Shown: positions 25,746 through 36,700, counted from the first letter of the stretch. The stretch: DNA of 64,000 nt from Acetobacter sp. (GCA_023665325.1 JAMPED010000003.1:1-64000); one strand, 5' to 3'. Notes: generated by a model from the sequence alone, not told the origin. Made by a program: numbers and translations.

Positions 25746-26852
25746 TTAAGTTTTAGCCACTTTGTTACCTGGAAGACGTATAATTTTATCTTCCAGTTCT
25801 AATTCCATTAGCATTATCAATACTTGTTCCGTCGGTAGTCCGCTTGCTCTTATCAGCTCATCAATTCCTTCACCACTTTCGGATATTAGTGATAATAATT
25901 TACTATGTTCGTTATTTTCTTCTGATATATCAGAATTATTTTTTGCATTGTCAAGTGAATATTCAAATAAATCCGCGGTTTCAAGAGCTTTTGTTTTTTG
26001 AGGAATAAAATTTACTTGTGAAAAGTTGAAATTTTCAATAACATCTAAAGCGCTTTCAACCAATATTGCACCATCTTTCAGAAGTTTATTACAACCAGAT
26101 GCACGTCCATCATATGGCGCACCGGGAACAGCATAAACGTCTCGTCCTTGCTCTAATGCCTGATGTGCTGTGATTAGTGAACCTGATTGTACACCAGCTT
26201 CTACAACTAAAATTCCTTTACTCAATCCCGAAACAATCCGGTTTCGTCGTGGGAAATTTGATGCTTGCGGTTGAGTATGAAATGGATATTCAGACAAAAC
26301 CAATCCATTCTTTGCCAGTTCTTGATACAATTTTTCGTTTTCTTTTGGGTAAACAATGTCTATTCCTGTTCCTACAACTGCAATTGTTTTCCCGTTAGCT
26401 CTCAGTGCGCCAAGGTGTGCTGCTGTATCTATCCCTCTTGCCATTCCAGAGATGATTACAATATTTTGCTTAGCTAAATCACTAGAAATTTGTTCAGCTA
26501 ATTTACGAGCACTTAAAGACGCATTGCGAGAACCAACAACAGCCATTGCATTGCTATTTTTTAATAATTCTATATTACCTAACGCATATAGAACCGGAGG
26601 TGCTCCTTCAATTTGTTTTAAGTTATATGGATAATCTTCATCGTCAATCGTAATAATTTGAACCTTTTTAATCTCTGCTGTCATAATTTCTTCTTCAGCT
26701 TTCGCTCTAGGAAAGACCTTACGCTTTATCGAAAGCTCCGCCAGAGCCCTTTCCACACTACCATAGCGGGATATTATTTTTTTAAAATTAACTGGTCCAA
26801 TCCCCGGTGTGTTGATTAACTGAATATATGAAATGAGGTTTTGCTTATTCAC
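25746..26852 (-). CDS. dprA: DNA-processing protein DprA (Smf)
   Basis: DprA loads RecA on incoming single-stranded DNA during natural transformation. The 368-residue protein has an N-terminal helix-hairpin-helix part ('INTPGIGPVNFKKI'), the Rossmann core with 'AVVGSRNASLSARKLAEQI', 'SGMARGIDTAAHLGAL' and 'FPRRNRIVSGLS', and a C-terminal winged helix. It is consistent with competence together with the comF-type gene at 39.6 kb, but dprA is also conserved in non-competent species. Confidence 0.96.
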   Translation of the reverse strand: MNKQNLISYIQLINTPGIGPVNFKKIISRYGSVERALAELSIKRKVFPRAKAEEEIMTAEIKKVQIITIDDEDYPYNLKQIEGAPPVLYALGNIELLKNSNAMAVVGSRNASLSARKLAEQISSDLAKQNIVIISGMARGIDTAAHLGALRANGKTIAVVGTGIDIVYPKENEKLYQELAKNGLVLSEYPFHTQPQASNFPRRNRIVSGLSKGILVVEAGVQSGSLITAHQALEQGRDVYAVPGAPYDGRASGCNKLLKDGAILVESALDVIENFNFSQVNFIPQKTKALETADLFEYSLDNAKNNSDISEENNEHSKLLSLISESGEGIDELIRASGLPTEQVLIMLMELELEDKIIRLPGNKVAKT

Positions 26853-26853
26853 T

Positions 26854-27480
26854 TTATTTATCTTCTTTTTGTTTCTTTAGTTTTATTTTACTTTCTTCCC
26901 CTTTTAGCAATCGTCTAATATTTGCGTGATGCCGAATAATTACCAAAACAATTATTGCAGTATAGAAGTATGTATATTCTGATGACGGTGCAAAAAAATA
27001 CGAAAACAGTGGAACCAATGCTGATGCCGTTAACGCAGATAGCGAAGAATATTTAAAAGTAAACGCCATTACTAGCCAAACAGCCAATGCAAACAGTGCA
27101 ACAGGATAACACGTTACTAAAATAAACCCAAATGCAGAAGCGACACCTTTTCCTCCTTTAAATTTTAACCACACAGGAAAGTTATGCCCTATAACACCAA
27201 ACGAACCAGCGATAAGTGATGCTGTAACAGAATCTCCTCCACCGGCCAATTTTCCTGCCACGATAGCAGCAATACCTGCTTTAAAAGCATCACATAAAAC
27301 TGTTAAGAGTGCTAATGTTTTATTTCCAGTACGAAGCACATTGGTTGCCCCAATATTTCCTGAACCAATTTTACGAATATCACCATATCCAGCCATACGC
27401 GTCAACACTAGACCAAAAGGAATCGACCCAACCAAATATCCAAACAATGCGCTTAAGCTATATATCAATTCCTCTGACAT
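26854..27480 (-). CDS. plsY: Glycerol-3-phosphate acyltransferase PlsY
   Basis: PlsY transfers acyl groups from acyl-phosphate to glycerol-3-phosphate at the inner membrane, the first step of phospholipid synthesis. The 208-residue protein has several helices and the three PlsY signatures 'GSIPFGLVLTR', 'GSGNIGATNVLR' and 'KGGKGVASAFG'. It heads plsY-dprA-topA, one base from dprA. Confidence 0.96.
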   Translation of the reverse strand: MSEELIYSLSALFGYLVGSIPFGLVLTRMAGYGDIRKIGSGNIGATNVLRTGNKTLALLTVLCDAFKAGIAAIVAGKLAGGGDSVTASLIAGSFGVIGHNFPVWLKFKGGKGVASAFGFILVTCYPVALFALAVWLVMAFTFKYSSLSALTASALVPLFSYFFAPSSEYTYFYTAIIVLVIIRHHANIRRLLKGEESKIKLKKQKEDK

Positions 27481-27657
27481 TTTTACCTCTCTAAATAAGT
27501 CACTTTCTTTTATGTTAGAGAAAAGAGGGAAAATTTCAACTTATTTTATGCTGCGTGTGTATTTAATCTTGTACATTAGAGATAAAAAACTAATGACAAA
27601 ACAAATAAAATGGTTATTATGCTTCAAAAGATGCATCATATTTCAAATGAGGACACA

Positions 27658-28368
27658 ATGATAAAACGCTATAAGCGAATACTCTTAAAGTTATCCGGCG
27701 AAGGGCTGATGGGAGATCAGCAATTTGGTATAAATGAAAACGTTATGAATTCCTTTTCAGAAAGCATTAAAAAAGCCTATGATGACGGTATTGAGCTTTG
27801 CATTGTTATTGGCGGCGGCAACTTTTATAGAGGAGTTAACAACAAAAACGAAGCAGTTAGCAGACCCGTTGCTGACCAAGCAGGTATGCTTGCTACTGTT
27901 ATCAATGCTTTATTTCTTAAGAGCGCTTTAAATTACAAAGGTGTTTCTGCTGAGATTTTATCTGGACTAGAGGTGCCACAAGTTGCAGAGACATATACCT
28001 ATCGTCGTGCACAAGAACTTTTAAAAAATAAAACAGTGCTTATTTTTGCTGGTGGAACAGGAAATCCTTATTTTACAACAGATACAGGAGCAACATTGCG
28101 CGCATTAGAATCGGGTTGTGATGCATTATTTAAAGCAACGCAAGTTGATGGCGTTTATGACCGAGATCCCAAAAAAGATACAGGCGCTAAGCGCTTTAAC
28201 AGTATTTCTTACGACGACGTCATCACAAAAAATTTAAAAGTTATGGATATGACCGCAATATCTATGGCTAGAGAAAATAATTTACCAATTATTGTATTCA
28301 AACAAGAAAATGAAAATTCGCTTACTAATGTTTTAAGCGGCAAAGGCAATTTTACAACAATAAAGTGA
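27658..28368 (+). CDS. pyrH: Uridylate kinase
   Basis: PyrH phosphorylates UMP to UDP. The 236-residue product has 'LLKLSGEGLMG', 'VIGGGNFYRG' and 'DGVYDRDPKKD', all typical of the hexameric bacterial enzyme. The ATG at 27658, preceded by TGAGGACA, fits the family's N-terminus; upstream in-frame ATGs lack that support. It opens the cluster pyrH-frr-uppS-cdsA-rseP-bamA-lpxD-fabZ. Confidence 0.97.
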   Translation: MIKRYKRILLKLSGEGLMGDQQFGINENVMNSFSESIKKAYDDGIELCIVIGGGNFYRGVNNKNEAVSRPVADQAGMLATVINALFLKSALNYKGVSAEILSGLEVPQVAETYTYRRAQELLKNKTVLIFAGGTGNPYFTTDTGATLRALESGCDALFKATQVDGVYDRDPKKDTGAKRFNSISYDDVITKNLKVMDMTAISMARENNLPIIVFKQENENSLTNVLSGKGNFTTIK

Positions 28369-28374
28369 GGCAAT

Positions 28375-28938
28375 ATGACTGATTTTAATGATATTAAAGC
28401 AGATACAATTTCTCGTATGGAGAAGACAATTGAAACCTTAAAAAACGACTTTGGGGGATTGCGCGCTGGGCGTGCGCACGCTAGTCTTTTGGATAATATT
28501 ATGGTTGAGGCTTATGGTTCTGCCACCCCAATTTCGCAAGTTGGAACTATTAGCGTTCCAGATGCACGAACTCTCTCTGTTAGCGTATGGGATAAAGGTT
28601 TGGCTAAATCCGTTGAAAAAGCTTTGCGCGAATCCGATTTGGGACTAAACCCTGTTTCTGATGGACAACTTATTCGTATTCCTATCCCTCCGCTTTCAGA
28701 AGAAAGAAGAAAAGAACTGAGTAAAATTGCTGGCAAATATGCAGAACAAAACAAAGTTGCCATTCGTAATATCCGGAGAGATGCACTTGATGAGGTTAAG
28801 AAGCTCAAAAAAGATAATCTCATTTCTGAGGATGATGAAAAAAGATATGGTAATGAAATTCAAAAGCTGACTGACGACTCAATTAAAAAAATTGATGATT
28901 TGTTAGCACAAAAAGAAAAAGATATTTTACAAGTATAA
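28375..28938 (+). CDS. frr: Ribosome recycling factor
   Basis: Frr splits post-termination ribosomes with EF-G. The 187-residue protein has the standard length, 'LRAGRAHASLLDNIMVEAYGS' near residue 28 and the C-terminal 'RDALDEVKKLKKD' helix. It lies six bases after pyrH. Confidence 0.97.
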   Translation: MTDFNDIKADTISRMEKTIETLKNDFGGLRAGRAHASLLDNIMVEAYGSATPISQVGTISVPDARTLSVSVWDKGLAKSVEKALRESDLGLNPVSDGQLIRIPIPPLSEERRKELSKIAGKYAEQNKVAIRNIRRDALDEVKKLKKDNLISEDDEKRYGNEIQKLTDDSIKKIDDLLAQKEKDILQV

Positions 28939-28944
28939 ACGATT

Positions 28945-29652
28945 ATGACGGCTGATCAATTGTGTAAGCATATAGCCATTATTATGGATGGGAATGGGCG
29001 CTGGGCTAAAAGACGCGGTTTACCGCGACAGTTTGGTCACAAGAAAGGAGCTGAGAATGTTGTCAACATCACACGGGCAATGAAAAATTCCGGTATTAAA
29101 TATTTGACACTTTATGCTTTTTCAACCGAGAATTGGCAACGTTCGCAAGAGGAAGTAAGTGCTTTAATGCAATTATTGCGAGATTACCTCGACAAAGAAT
29201 TTAGGGAAATTATGGAAAATAATGTCCGCATCATTTTTATTGGTGAAAAAGATATGCTTGCAGATGATATTCAACAGAAAATTTTAGAAGTTGAAAATCA
29301 ATCTGAACAAAACACCGATTTAACCCTTTGTGTGGCATTATCATACGGGTCTCGACAAGAAATTTTATCTGCCACTAAACGTGCAATAAAACTTTCTCAA
29401 GAAGGAAAACTTTCACCTGATAGTTTATCAGTAGATTTCTTCTCATCTTTACTCTATACTAAAGATATTCCAGATCCTGACATTTTAATTCGCACAAGCG
29501 GCGAACAGCGAATTAGTAATTATCTTTTATGGCAGCTAGCTTATACTGAATTATTTTTCACTGACACATTATGGCCAGATTTTGGAAAAGACGAACTTAT
29601 GAGTATTATCACACAATTTAACAATCGGGAGAGACGATATGGTAAAAACTGA
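28945..29652 (+). CDS. uppS: Undecaprenyl diphosphate synthase
   Basis: UppS adds isoprene units to farnesyl diphosphate to make the C55 lipid carrier. The 235-residue protein shows the catalytic 'IIMDGNGRWAKRRGLPR', 'LTLYAFSTENWQRS' and 'IRTSGEQRISNYLLWQLAY'. Its 3' end overlaps cdsA by 14 bases, which implies translational coupling. Confidence 0.97.
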   Translation: MTADQLCKHIAIIMDGNGRWAKRRGLPRQFGHKKGAENVVNITRAMKNSGIKYLTLYAFSTENWQRSQEEVSALMQLLRDYLDKEFREIMENNVRIIFIGEKDMLADDIQQKILEVENQSEQNTDLTLCVALSYGSRQEILSATKRAIKLSQEGKLSPDSLSVDFFSSLLYTKDIPDPDILIRTSGEQRISNYLLWQLAYTELFFTDTLWPDFGKDELMSIITQFNNRERRYGKN

Positions 29653-30472
29653 ATTAACCTCTTTACAAAAACGAATTTTAACCTCGTTAGTTATGATTCC
29701 GCTTGTTATTGGCGCATTGCGCTCAGGACATCCATATGTCGATATTTTAGTTTTTGTGGTTGGAGCAATGCTTTCTTGGGAGTGGTCAGCAATGATTCCA
29801 AATAAAAAAGCAAGTATCTATGCTGTTTGCTACGTCTTTGCACTTGGTTGTTCATTACTTATTTTTAATCGTGTCATTTTGTTTACGACAATTGCCCTCG
29901 TTAGTCTTTTCACCTATCTCAAGGCAAAAGAAGAAGAGCATCGAAAATTATTAACACTTGGTGTGGTTTATATATCTATAGGTGTTGGAGCCCTCTATTG
30001 GCTTTATTTTCTATTTGACACCTTTTTCAGCAATCTTCCTGGGGAAAAAGGAAGTTTTGTTATGACTTTATGGTTTATCTTTATGGTTTGGAGTGTTGAT
30101 ATTGGCGGGTATATTATTGGCTCATCGCTTAAAGGTCCTAAATTGGCGCCACACATCAGTCCAAATAAAACTTGGTCTGGTCTTATTGGAGGTGTTGTTT
30201 TAGCTGTATCAGTAAGCTTTATATATATGTATGTAACCAAATATTTGTTTAATTTGCCAATGCCGTTAAATGAGCAATTAAAATTTGCAGAATTAGGGGC
30301 ATTTATTGCAGTTGTTGCCCAAATTGGTGATTTAATCGAATCGGCAATAAAAAGATATCTGGGTGTGAAAGACAGCAGTAATCTTATCCCTGGACACGGC
30401 GGTGTTTTTGATCGTATTGACGGATTGATTTTTGCTGCCCCTATTGTTTATTGTTACTTTTCTTTGATTTAA
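29639..30472 (+). CDS. cdsA: Phosphatidate cytidylyltransferase
   Basis: CdsA makes CDP-diacylglycerol from phosphatidate and CTP in the inner membrane. The 277-residue protein has multiple helices and the C-terminal family signature 'KRYLGVKDSSNLIPGHGG' followed by 'FDRIDGL'. In many proteobacteria dxr (ispC) follows; here rseP comes next after 25 bases. Confidence 0.95.
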   Translation: MVKTELTSLQKRILTSLVMIPLVIGALRSGHPYVDILVFVVGAMLSWEWSAMIPNKKASIYAVCYVFALGCSLLIFNRVILFTTIALVSLFTYLKAKEEEHRKLLTLGVVYISIGVGALYWLYFLFDTFFSNLPGEKGSFVMTLWFIFMVWSVDIGGYIIGSSLKGPKLAPHISPNKTWSGLIGGVVLAVSVSFIYMYVTKYLFNLPMPLNEQLKFAELGAFIAVVAQIGDLIESAIKRYLGVKDSSNLIPGHGGVFDRIDGLIFAAPIVYCYFSLI

Positions 30473-30497
30473 TCAATTTTATAAGGAAAACATCACG

Positions 30498-31634
30498 ATG
30501 GAAATGTTAATAAATACTGTGTACTACGTTATTCCCTTTCTTATCCTTTTGGGTGTATTAGTTTTTGTGCACGAATTCGGACACTTTATTGTTGCTCGCA
30601 AATTAGGTGTAAGCGTCAGTGCTTTTTCGATTGGATTTGGCAAAGAACTTTGGAGTACCACAGACAAGAAGGGAACTGTTTGGAAAATATCCGCAATTCC
30701 GCTTGGTGGTTATTGCCAATTTTTAGGTGATGCAGATGAATCATCCTCAACATCAGAAGTTGATTTGAGTAAGTATTCTCCTGAAGAACAAAAACATTTA
30801 TTTGCGACACAATCTCCAGTTAAAAAGCTGGCAATTTCGATTGCAGGTCCTTTATTTAATTATTTATTTGCTTTTATTGTATTTTTTGGTTTGTTCTTTT
30901 TTATTGGCAGTACAGAAATACCACCTGTTGTGACAGACGTTATAGAAAATAGCCCCGCCCAAAAGGCTGGTATTTTAAAAGATGATAAAATCTTAGAAAT
31001 CAATGGCGTACAAATCAGTGATTGGTCAGATATCAGCAAAGAAATAAGTGTTACAATTAACGAAGCCGTTTTAAAAATTGAGCGTAACAATGAAATTCTC
31101 AATATAACTGTGCCCTTAGAAACTATGGATTATGCATTTGATGATACCGAAAAACCTATTAAGAGAAAAATGATTGGCATTAAAGGCGAATCGAAGCAAT
31201 TTAAAGAAATTAACGGGAATTTTCAATTTATTGATTCCATTAAAAAAGCAGCAATTGAACTTTATGATGTTACAGATATGACACTTCGCGGTGTAGGACA
31301 AATGATTACTGGTGAACGCTCTAGTGAAGATGTTGGAGGTATTATTCGTATTGCCGAAATGTCTGGAGATATATCTAAAAGTCGTAGTTTTTGGGACTTC
31401 CTATCCTTTATGGCTTTGCTTTCCATAAATTTAGGATTGATAAACTTATTCCCAATCCCCTTATTAGATGGTGGACATGTCGTAATTTATTTGTTAGAAA
31501 TAATATCAAGACGTGAGCTTAATGCGAAATTTAAAGAATATCTCTTTAAAGTAGGGCTTGGGTTTATTTTGTTTTTGATGGTGTTTGCAACGTGGAATGA
31601 TATTAAACACTTGATAACAAGATGGTTTGAATAA
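30498..31634 (+). CDS. rseP: Site-2 zinc metalloprotease RseP
   Basis: RseP cuts transmembrane segments, for example of anti-sigma factors and signal peptides. The 378-residue protein has HEFGH at residues 25-29, a periplasmic PDZ domain around residues 125-190 ('VIENSPAQKAGILKDDKILEI') and the third zinc ligand in 'IPLLDGGHVV'. Only one PDZ domain is evident, unlike the two of E. coli RseP. Confidence 0.95.
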   Translation: MEMLINTVYYVIPFLILLGVLVFVHEFGHFIVARKLGVSVSAFSIGFGKELWSTTDKKGTVWKISAIPLGGYCQFLGDADESSSTSEVDLSKYSPEEQKHLFATQSPVKKLAISIAGPLFNYLFAFIVFFGLFFFIGSTEIPPVVTDVIENSPAQKAGILKDDKILEINGVQISDWSDISKEISVTINEAVLKIERNNEILNITVPLETMDYAFDDTEKPIKRKMIGIKGESKQFKEINGNFQFIDSIKKAAIELYDVTDMTLRGVGQMITGERSSEDVGGIIRIAEMSGDISKSRSFWDFLSFMALLSINLGLINLFPIPLLDGGHVVIYLLEIISRRELNAKFKEYLFKVGLGFILFLMVFATWNDIKHLITRWFE

Positions 31635-31650
31635 TTGTAAGGATTTTAAA

Positions 31651-33903
31651 ATGAAGCTTAAATTAGCAGGAATTTCTTTATTAGCTCTAGCGATTTGCTC
31701 GCAAGCTATTGCACAAGAAACTATCAATAATATCACCATTCAAGGGTTGCGTCGTGTTGAGCAAGAAACAGCATTATCATATGCAGGTATTGCTACTGGA
31801 CAATCTGTTTCCAATGAGGAATTAAACTCTGCGCTTAAGAGACTTTATGATACAGGACTATTCAGTGATATTAGTTTCAACACTAAAGGGAATAATTTAA
31901 TTATCAATGTGGTAGAGAATCCAGTCATTGGTGTTAGAGCTTTTGATGGTAATGATAAAATTGACGATAAAATTTTAGAATCGGAAGTACAATCTGCGCC
32001 TCGTTCTGTTTTTAGTAAAGCAAAAGTCCAACAAGATGTGCAACGTATCCTTGATGTTTATAAAAGAGCTGGACGTTATGGTGTTTCTGTTGAACCCAAA
32101 ATCATTAAAAAGCCTGAGAATCGTGTTGATTTAATCTTTGAAATTGATGAAGGTCCTGAAGCTAAAATCGATACGATTAACTTTATCGGCAATAAACATT
32201 ATACTGGTAAAGATTTGCAGGGTGAAATTATGAGCAAGGAAAGTCGTTGGTATCGGCTGTTTTCCAATGCAGAAAATTTTGACCGCGAAAAAATGAATTA
32301 TGATCAAGAACTACTTCGTCGTTTTTACAATCGTCACGGATATGCTGATTTTGCGGTAATTTCAGCTATTGCTGAACTTTCTAGAGATAAAACTTCGTTT
32401 GTATTGACGTTCACTATTGATGAGGGGAAACGTTATAAAATTAACGATATTCAAATAAAGTCTATGGTCCGCGATGTTGATGCCACCCAGTGGTACAAGT
32501 ATATTACATTCAAAACCGGTGATTGGTATAATTCAGATGAAATAGAAAAAACTGTCAATGCTTTAACGGAAGAATTGGCTCGAAAAGGTTTTGTCTTTGT
32601 TGAAGTTGTTCCAAATATTCACAAAGATAGAGAATCTGGAAAATTAAGCGTTGTCTTTGATATTAAAGAAAATGCAAAAGTTTTTGTTAATCGTATTAAC
32701 ATTACGGGCAATACACGCACATTGGATGAAGTTATCCGCCGAGAATTTAGAATCGCAGAGGGTAATGTATTTAATGTTGCAAAAATTCGAGAATCAAGAA
32801 GAAATGTTGAGCGTTTGAATTATTTTAGTAAAGTTGATATTGATTCTGAACGAGTAGATTATGATAAAGCAGATATTAACGTTAATGTGGAAGAAAAGTC
32901 TACAGGGTATTTTAATATTGGTGTAGGATATTCTACAGTTAATGGTGCTTTAGTTCGTGCAGGTATTACAGAAAATAACTTCTTAGGTAAAGGACAGCAG
33001 GTTAGTTTAAATGCTGGTGTTTCCCAACGTTCTACAGATTATAGTTTTAGTTTTACTGAACCTTATTTCTTAGACAGACGGTTGAGTGCTGGTACTGATC
33101 TTTTCTATCAAACAGAAGACTACCAAGACGAAAGTAACTATGATATGGATACGATGGGAGGTAGAATTCGTTTCGGTTGGAACTATACGGACGATTTGAC
33201 TCAATACGTACGTTACACATTAAAACAAGATAAGATTAAAAATGTTAGCAGCGCATCAAAATACATTCAAAGCGAAGAAGGTAACTCTATCGATTCTGTT
33301 ATCGGCCAAACTATTGTTTATGATAAGCGAGATAACGTAATGAAACCTCGTGAGGGTTATTACTTATCATTCGGTAATGATGTTTCCGGTCTTGGAGGCG
33401 ATGATAAATATCTGAAATTTGATGCAAAAGCATATCAATTTTATACTTTATCTGACTACTATACATTTAAGTTTTTCATCAATGGTGGTTATGTCGCTGG
33501 TTATGGCGGAGAAGATGTTCGCTTATCGCAAAGATATTTCTTAGGTGGTAATACAATGCGTGGATTTGAAACTGGTGGTATCAGTGCTCGTGATAAATAT
33601 ACCAAAGATGCTTTGGGCGGCAACTGGATGCTGTGGGGTGGTGCTGAGTTAGCTTTCCCAATGGGATTGGATGAGCTCGGTATTCGTGGTCGTACTTTTG
33701 TTGATGTTGGTACAACTGGTAAACCTGATAACATTGATACTTCTGACGTTGATTATTCCGCATCGCCACGTGTTTCTATTGGTTTCGGTTTTGAGTGGAC
33801 CTCACCAATGGGTAAGATTGATATTGACTTTGGTTTCCCAATTGTTAAGCAAAAATATGATGAAACAGAAGTTTTCCGCTTGAACTTTGGTACAAGCCTG
33901 TAA
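31651..33903 (+). CDS. bamA: Outer-membrane assembly factor BamA
   Basis: BamA folds and inserts beta-barrel proteins. With the ATG at 31651 (TAAGGA upstream) it has 750 residues: a signal peptide (about 1-20), five POTRA repeats to about residue 420, and a C-terminal 16-strand Omp85 barrel with '[11 protein letters not shown]' (the loop 6 RGF motif). It ends 'NFGTSL', so the last residue is Leu rather than the usual Phe/Trp. It follows rseP and precedes lpxD; no skp gene lies between. Confidence 0.96.
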   Translation: MKLKLAGISLLALAICSQAIAQETINNITIQGLRRVEQETALSYAGIATGQSVSNEELNSALKRLYDTGLFSDISFNTKGNNLIINVVENPVIGVRAFDGNDKIDDKILESEVQSAPRSVFSKAKVQQDVQRILDVYKRAGRYGVSVEPKIIKKPENRVDLIFEIDEGPEAKIDTINFIGNKHYTGKDLQGEIMSKESRWYRLFSNAENFDREKMNYDQELLRRFYNRHGYADFAVISAIAELSRDKTSFVLTFTIDEGKRYKINDIQIKSMVRDVDATQWYKYITFKTGDWYNSDEIEKTVNALTEELARKGFVFVEVVPNIHKDRESGKLSVVFDIKENAKVFVNRINITGNTRTLDEVIRREFRIAEGNVFNVAKIRESRRNVERLNYFSKVDIDSERVDYDKADINVNVEEKSTGYFNIGVGYSTVNGALVRAGITENNFLGKGQQVSLNAGVSQRSTDYSFSFTEPYFLDRRLSAGTDLFYQTEDYQDESNYDMDTMGGRIRFGWNYTDDLTQYVRYTLKQDKIKNVSSASKYIQSEEGNSIDSVIGQTIVYDKRDNVMKPREGYYLSFGNDVSGLGGDDKYLKFDAKAYQFYTLSDYYTFKFFINGGYVAGYGGEDVRLSQRYFLGGNTMRGFETGGISARDKYTKDALGGNWMLWGGAELAFPMGLDELGIRGRTFVDVGTTGKPDNIDTSDVDYSASPRVSIGFGFEWTSPMGKIDIDFGFPIVKQKYDETEVFRLNFGTSL

Positions 33904-33922
33904 AAATAGAGAGGAATATATT

Positions 33923-34936
33923 ATGGCAGATTCGGTTTTTTACAATTACTCAGGTACTAAAAAAATTGCAGAAATTGTACAGATTACTCATTCTGTATTA
34001 GTTACGGAAGGTAAAGAAAATGAGCAGATAGCAAATGTCTGCTCTATTGAAACTGCTGGACGTGATGATATTTGTTTTTTTTATGATAAAAAAAACAAAG
34101 CGATAGCAGAAACAATCAAAGCAAAGGCTTGCATCACAACTACTGATTTGGCAAAATACATTCCGGAAGGTGTGATTGTTTTAATTTCTGAAAATCCAAA
34201 ACTTTCTTTTATTGAGTTGGTTTCAGCCTTTTATTCAGAATTTAGACCTGCTGCTAAAATAGAGGACAGTGCAAGAATCGCTAAAACAGCAAAAATTGGT
34301 GAAAATTGTTATATTGGTAATGGTGTCGTTATTGGCGAAGATGTTACGATTGGTGATAATTGCATTATTGAAGCTAATGCGGTTATTGCGCGTGGTTGCA
34401 AAATTGGTAATAATTGCCGAATTGGCAACAATGCAAGTGTCGCTTATTGCTTAATGGGAAATGATTGTTATATTTATACTGGTGCTAGAATCGGACAAGA
34501 TGGTTTTGGTTTTTCGGTTGTTGAAGGACGCCATAGAAGAATTCCCCAAATTGGTAGAGTTATAATTGGTAATGATGTTGAGGTGGGAGCAAATACTTGT
34601 ATTGACAGAGGAGCTCTTGATGATACAATTATTGGTGATGGAACTCGTATTGATAATTTGGTACAAATTGCACATAATGATAAAATTGGTAGATGCTGTA
34701 TTTTAGTAGCGCAAACCGGTATTGCAGGTAGCTGTACCTTTGGTGATTATGTTGTTTGTGGCGGTCAAACTGGTTTTGCGGATCATCTAAATATTGGTAG
34801 CGGAGCACAAATTGGGGCTCAATCTGGTGTTATGCGTGATATTGATCAAGGAGCTATTGTAATGGGTACCCCTACTGTTCCATTTAAAGATTTTATGCGT
34901 CAAGTCGCATTTTTACAAAAAAACAGCAAAAAGTAA
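33923..34936 (+). CDS. lpxD: UDP-3-O-acylglucosamine N-acyltransferase
   Basis: LpxD adds the second acyl chain in lipid A synthesis. The 337-residue protein has an N-terminal uridine-binding domain and a left-handed beta-helix of hexapeptide repeats ('[20 protein letters not shown]'). The catalytic His is in '[12 protein letters not shown]'. The ATG at 33923 follows AGAGGAA. Its presence shows that the organism makes LPS or did so recently. Confidence 0.96.
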   Translation: MADSVFYNYSGTKKIAEIVQITHSVLVTEGKENEQIANVCSIETAGRDDICFFYDKKNKAIAETIKAKACITTTDLAKYIPEGVIVLISENPKLSFIELVSAFYSEFRPAAKIEDSARIAKTAKIGENCYIGNGVVIGEDVTIGDNCIIEANAVIARGCKIGNNCRIGNNASVAYCLMGNDCYIYTGARIGQDGFGFSVVEGRHRRIPQIGRVIIGNDVEVGANTCIDRGALDDTIIGDGTRIDNLVQIAHNDKIGRCCILVAQTGIAGSCTFGDYVVCGGQTGFADHLNIGSGAQIGAQSGVMRDIDQGAIVMGTPTVPFKDFMRQVAFLQKNSKK

Positions 34937-34950
34937 TAAAGGAGACTATT

Positions 34951-35403
34951 ATGGCTGAAGAAATTAAAGTGTATCATATTGAAGAAATTATGAAAATGTT
35001 ACCACACCGCTATCCATTTTTATTGGTAGACCGTTTGGAAGTTGAAATTCCAGGTGAGAAAGGTGTGGGAATAAAAAACGTCACAATGAATGAAGAATTT
35101 TTCCAAGGGCACTTCCCAAATAATCCTGTTATGCCTGGCGTTTTGCAGATTGAGGCAATGGCACAAGCTGCTGGAGCTGTGGTTATTTCTCAGGATGAAA
35201 ATTATGCAGATTCAAAACGCAGTGTTTTATTTATGGGCGTTGATGGCGTTAAGTTTAGAAAACAAGTTAAACCAGGTGATCAACTAAGAATGCACGTCGA
35301 AAAAATTAAGGCTCGCCGTAATATTTTCGTTTTCAAAGGGACTGCAATGGTTGATGGTCAAGTTGCATCGGAGGCTGAATTAACAGCAATGATTCTTGAA
35401 TAA
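34951..35403 (+). CDS. fabZ: 3-hydroxyacyl-ACP dehydratase FabZ
   Basis: FabZ removes water from 3-hydroxyacyl-ACP in fatty-acid elongation. The 150-residue hot-dog protein has 'LPHRYPFLLVDRL' with the catalytic His, and Glu in 'GVLQIEAMAQAAG'. It ends the envelope cluster. lpxA and lpxB, the usual next genes, are missing; a terminator and sufS follow. Confidence 0.96.
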   Translation: MAEEIKVYHIEEIMKMLPHRYPFLLVDRLEVEIPGEKGVGIKNVTMNEEFFQGHFPNNPVMPGVLQIEAMAQAAGAVVISQDENYADSKRSVLFMGVDGVKFRKQVKPGDQLRMHVEKIKARRNIFVFKGTAMVDGQVASEAELTAMILE

Positions 35404-35430
35404 TCAGCTTTTTGATACGTTTTAAAGTTG

Positions 35431-35470
35431 AAAAAATTAGAGATAGGATTTATCTTATCTCTAATTTTTT
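35431..35470 (+). terminator. Terminator after fabZ
   Basis: AAAAATTAGAGATA pairs with TATCTCTAATTTTT and is followed by TT. It separates the envelope cluster from sufS. Confidence 0.75.
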
Positions 35471-35482
35471 GAGGTAAATGAT

Positions 35483-36700
35483 ATGTTTGATGCACAAGTA
35501 ATACGAAAAGATTTTCCCATTTTGTCCCGTTTAATTGAGGGCAAAAGAAATATATATATGGATACGGCAGCATCCGCTCAAAAACCACTCTGTGTTATTG
35601 AGCGGTTGCGCCAAGCATATCTTGAAGATTATGCAAATGTTCATCGCGGTAGTTATTGGCTTTCTGAGAAAGAAACAGAAAACTATGAAACCGCCAGAAA
35701 AATTGTTGCTAAATTTATTAACGCAACATCACCTAATGAAGTCATTTTTACTAGGAATGCTACAGAGGGAATTAACCTTGTCGCTGCTACATTTGGAGCT
35801 ACATTGTTATGTGCTGGTGATGAGATTTTACTTTCTCGTGCCGAGCATCACGCAAATTTGGTTACTTGGCAGCAATGGGCATTAAAAACTGGCGCAACAT
35901 TAAAATATTTTGATTTGGCTGAAGATGGGAGTTTTTCTGAAGAAAACTTTTTACAACAACTTACAGAAAAAACGAAAATTGTTGCTGTTACTGCAATGTC
36001 TAATGTTCTGGGAACGGTCTTTCCTGTAAAAAAAATAGCGAAAGCTGCACATCAAGTTGGAGCAATCATTTTGATTGATGCTTGTCAATATGCAGTACAT
36101 AAAAAAATCGATGTTCAAGATTTTGATTGTGATTTCTTAGTATTTTCAGGACATAAAGTATATGGTCCAACAGGAATTGGGGTTTTGTATGGCAAGTCAG
36201 ATATACTTTATCAGCTGTCACCCTATCAATATGGTGGTGATATGATTGACAGGGTAACATACGAGAAGACGACTTTTGCCCCACCTCCGGCTCGTTTTGA
36301 GGCAGGAACTCCAGCATTTGTACAAGCTATTGGGCTTGGTGCTGCACTTAACTATATAATGAAATTTGATTTTAATGATATTGAAACCTATGAGTCTACA
36401 TTAACACAATATGCAATGAATTGCCTTAAGGAAATCAACGGATTAAAAATTTTAGGGACTGCCTCTGATAAGGGAGGGGTTTTTACTTTTGCCATTGACG
36501 GATTGCATCCACAAGATATTGCCTTTATTTTAGGAAAAGAAGGTATAGCTGTTCGTACGGGACATTTTTGTGCTGAACCTTTGGTCAATTTGCTAGGATA
36601 TACATCTCTTACCAGAGCCTCATTAGGACTTTATTCCACCAAGGAAGATATTGACGAATTTATTAAAGCTCTGTATAAGGCTAAAGATTTTTTAAGCTAG
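35483..36700 (+). CDS. sufS: Cysteine desulfurase SufS
   Basis: SufS is a PLP enzyme taking sulfur from cysteine for Fe-S assembly. The 405-residue group II desulfurase has 'SRAEHHANLVTWQQWA', the PLP Lys in 'FSGHKVYGPTGIGVLYG' and the persulfide Cys in 'VRTGHFCAEPL'. TGAGG precedes the ATG. It starts a unit with sufT and sufE. Confidence 0.96.
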   Translation: MFDAQVIRKDFPILSRLIEGKRNIYMDTAASAQKPLCVIERLRQAYLEDYANVHRGSYWLSEKETENYETARKIVAKFINATSPNEVIFTRNATEGINLVAATFGATLLCAGDEILLSRAEHHANLVTWQQWALKTGATLKYFDLAEDGSFSEENFLQQLTEKTKIVAVTAMSNVLGTVFPVKKIAKAAHQVGAIILIDACQYAVHKKIDVQDFDCDFLVFSGHKVYGPTGIGVLYGKSDILYQLSPYQYGGDMIDRVTYEKTTFAPPPARFEAGTPAFVQAIGLGAALNYIMKFDFNDIETYESTLTQYAMNCLKEINGLKILGTASDKGGVFTFAIDGLHPQDIAFILGKEGIAVRTGHFCAEPLVNLLGYTSLTRASLGLYSTKEDIDEFIKALYKAKDFLS

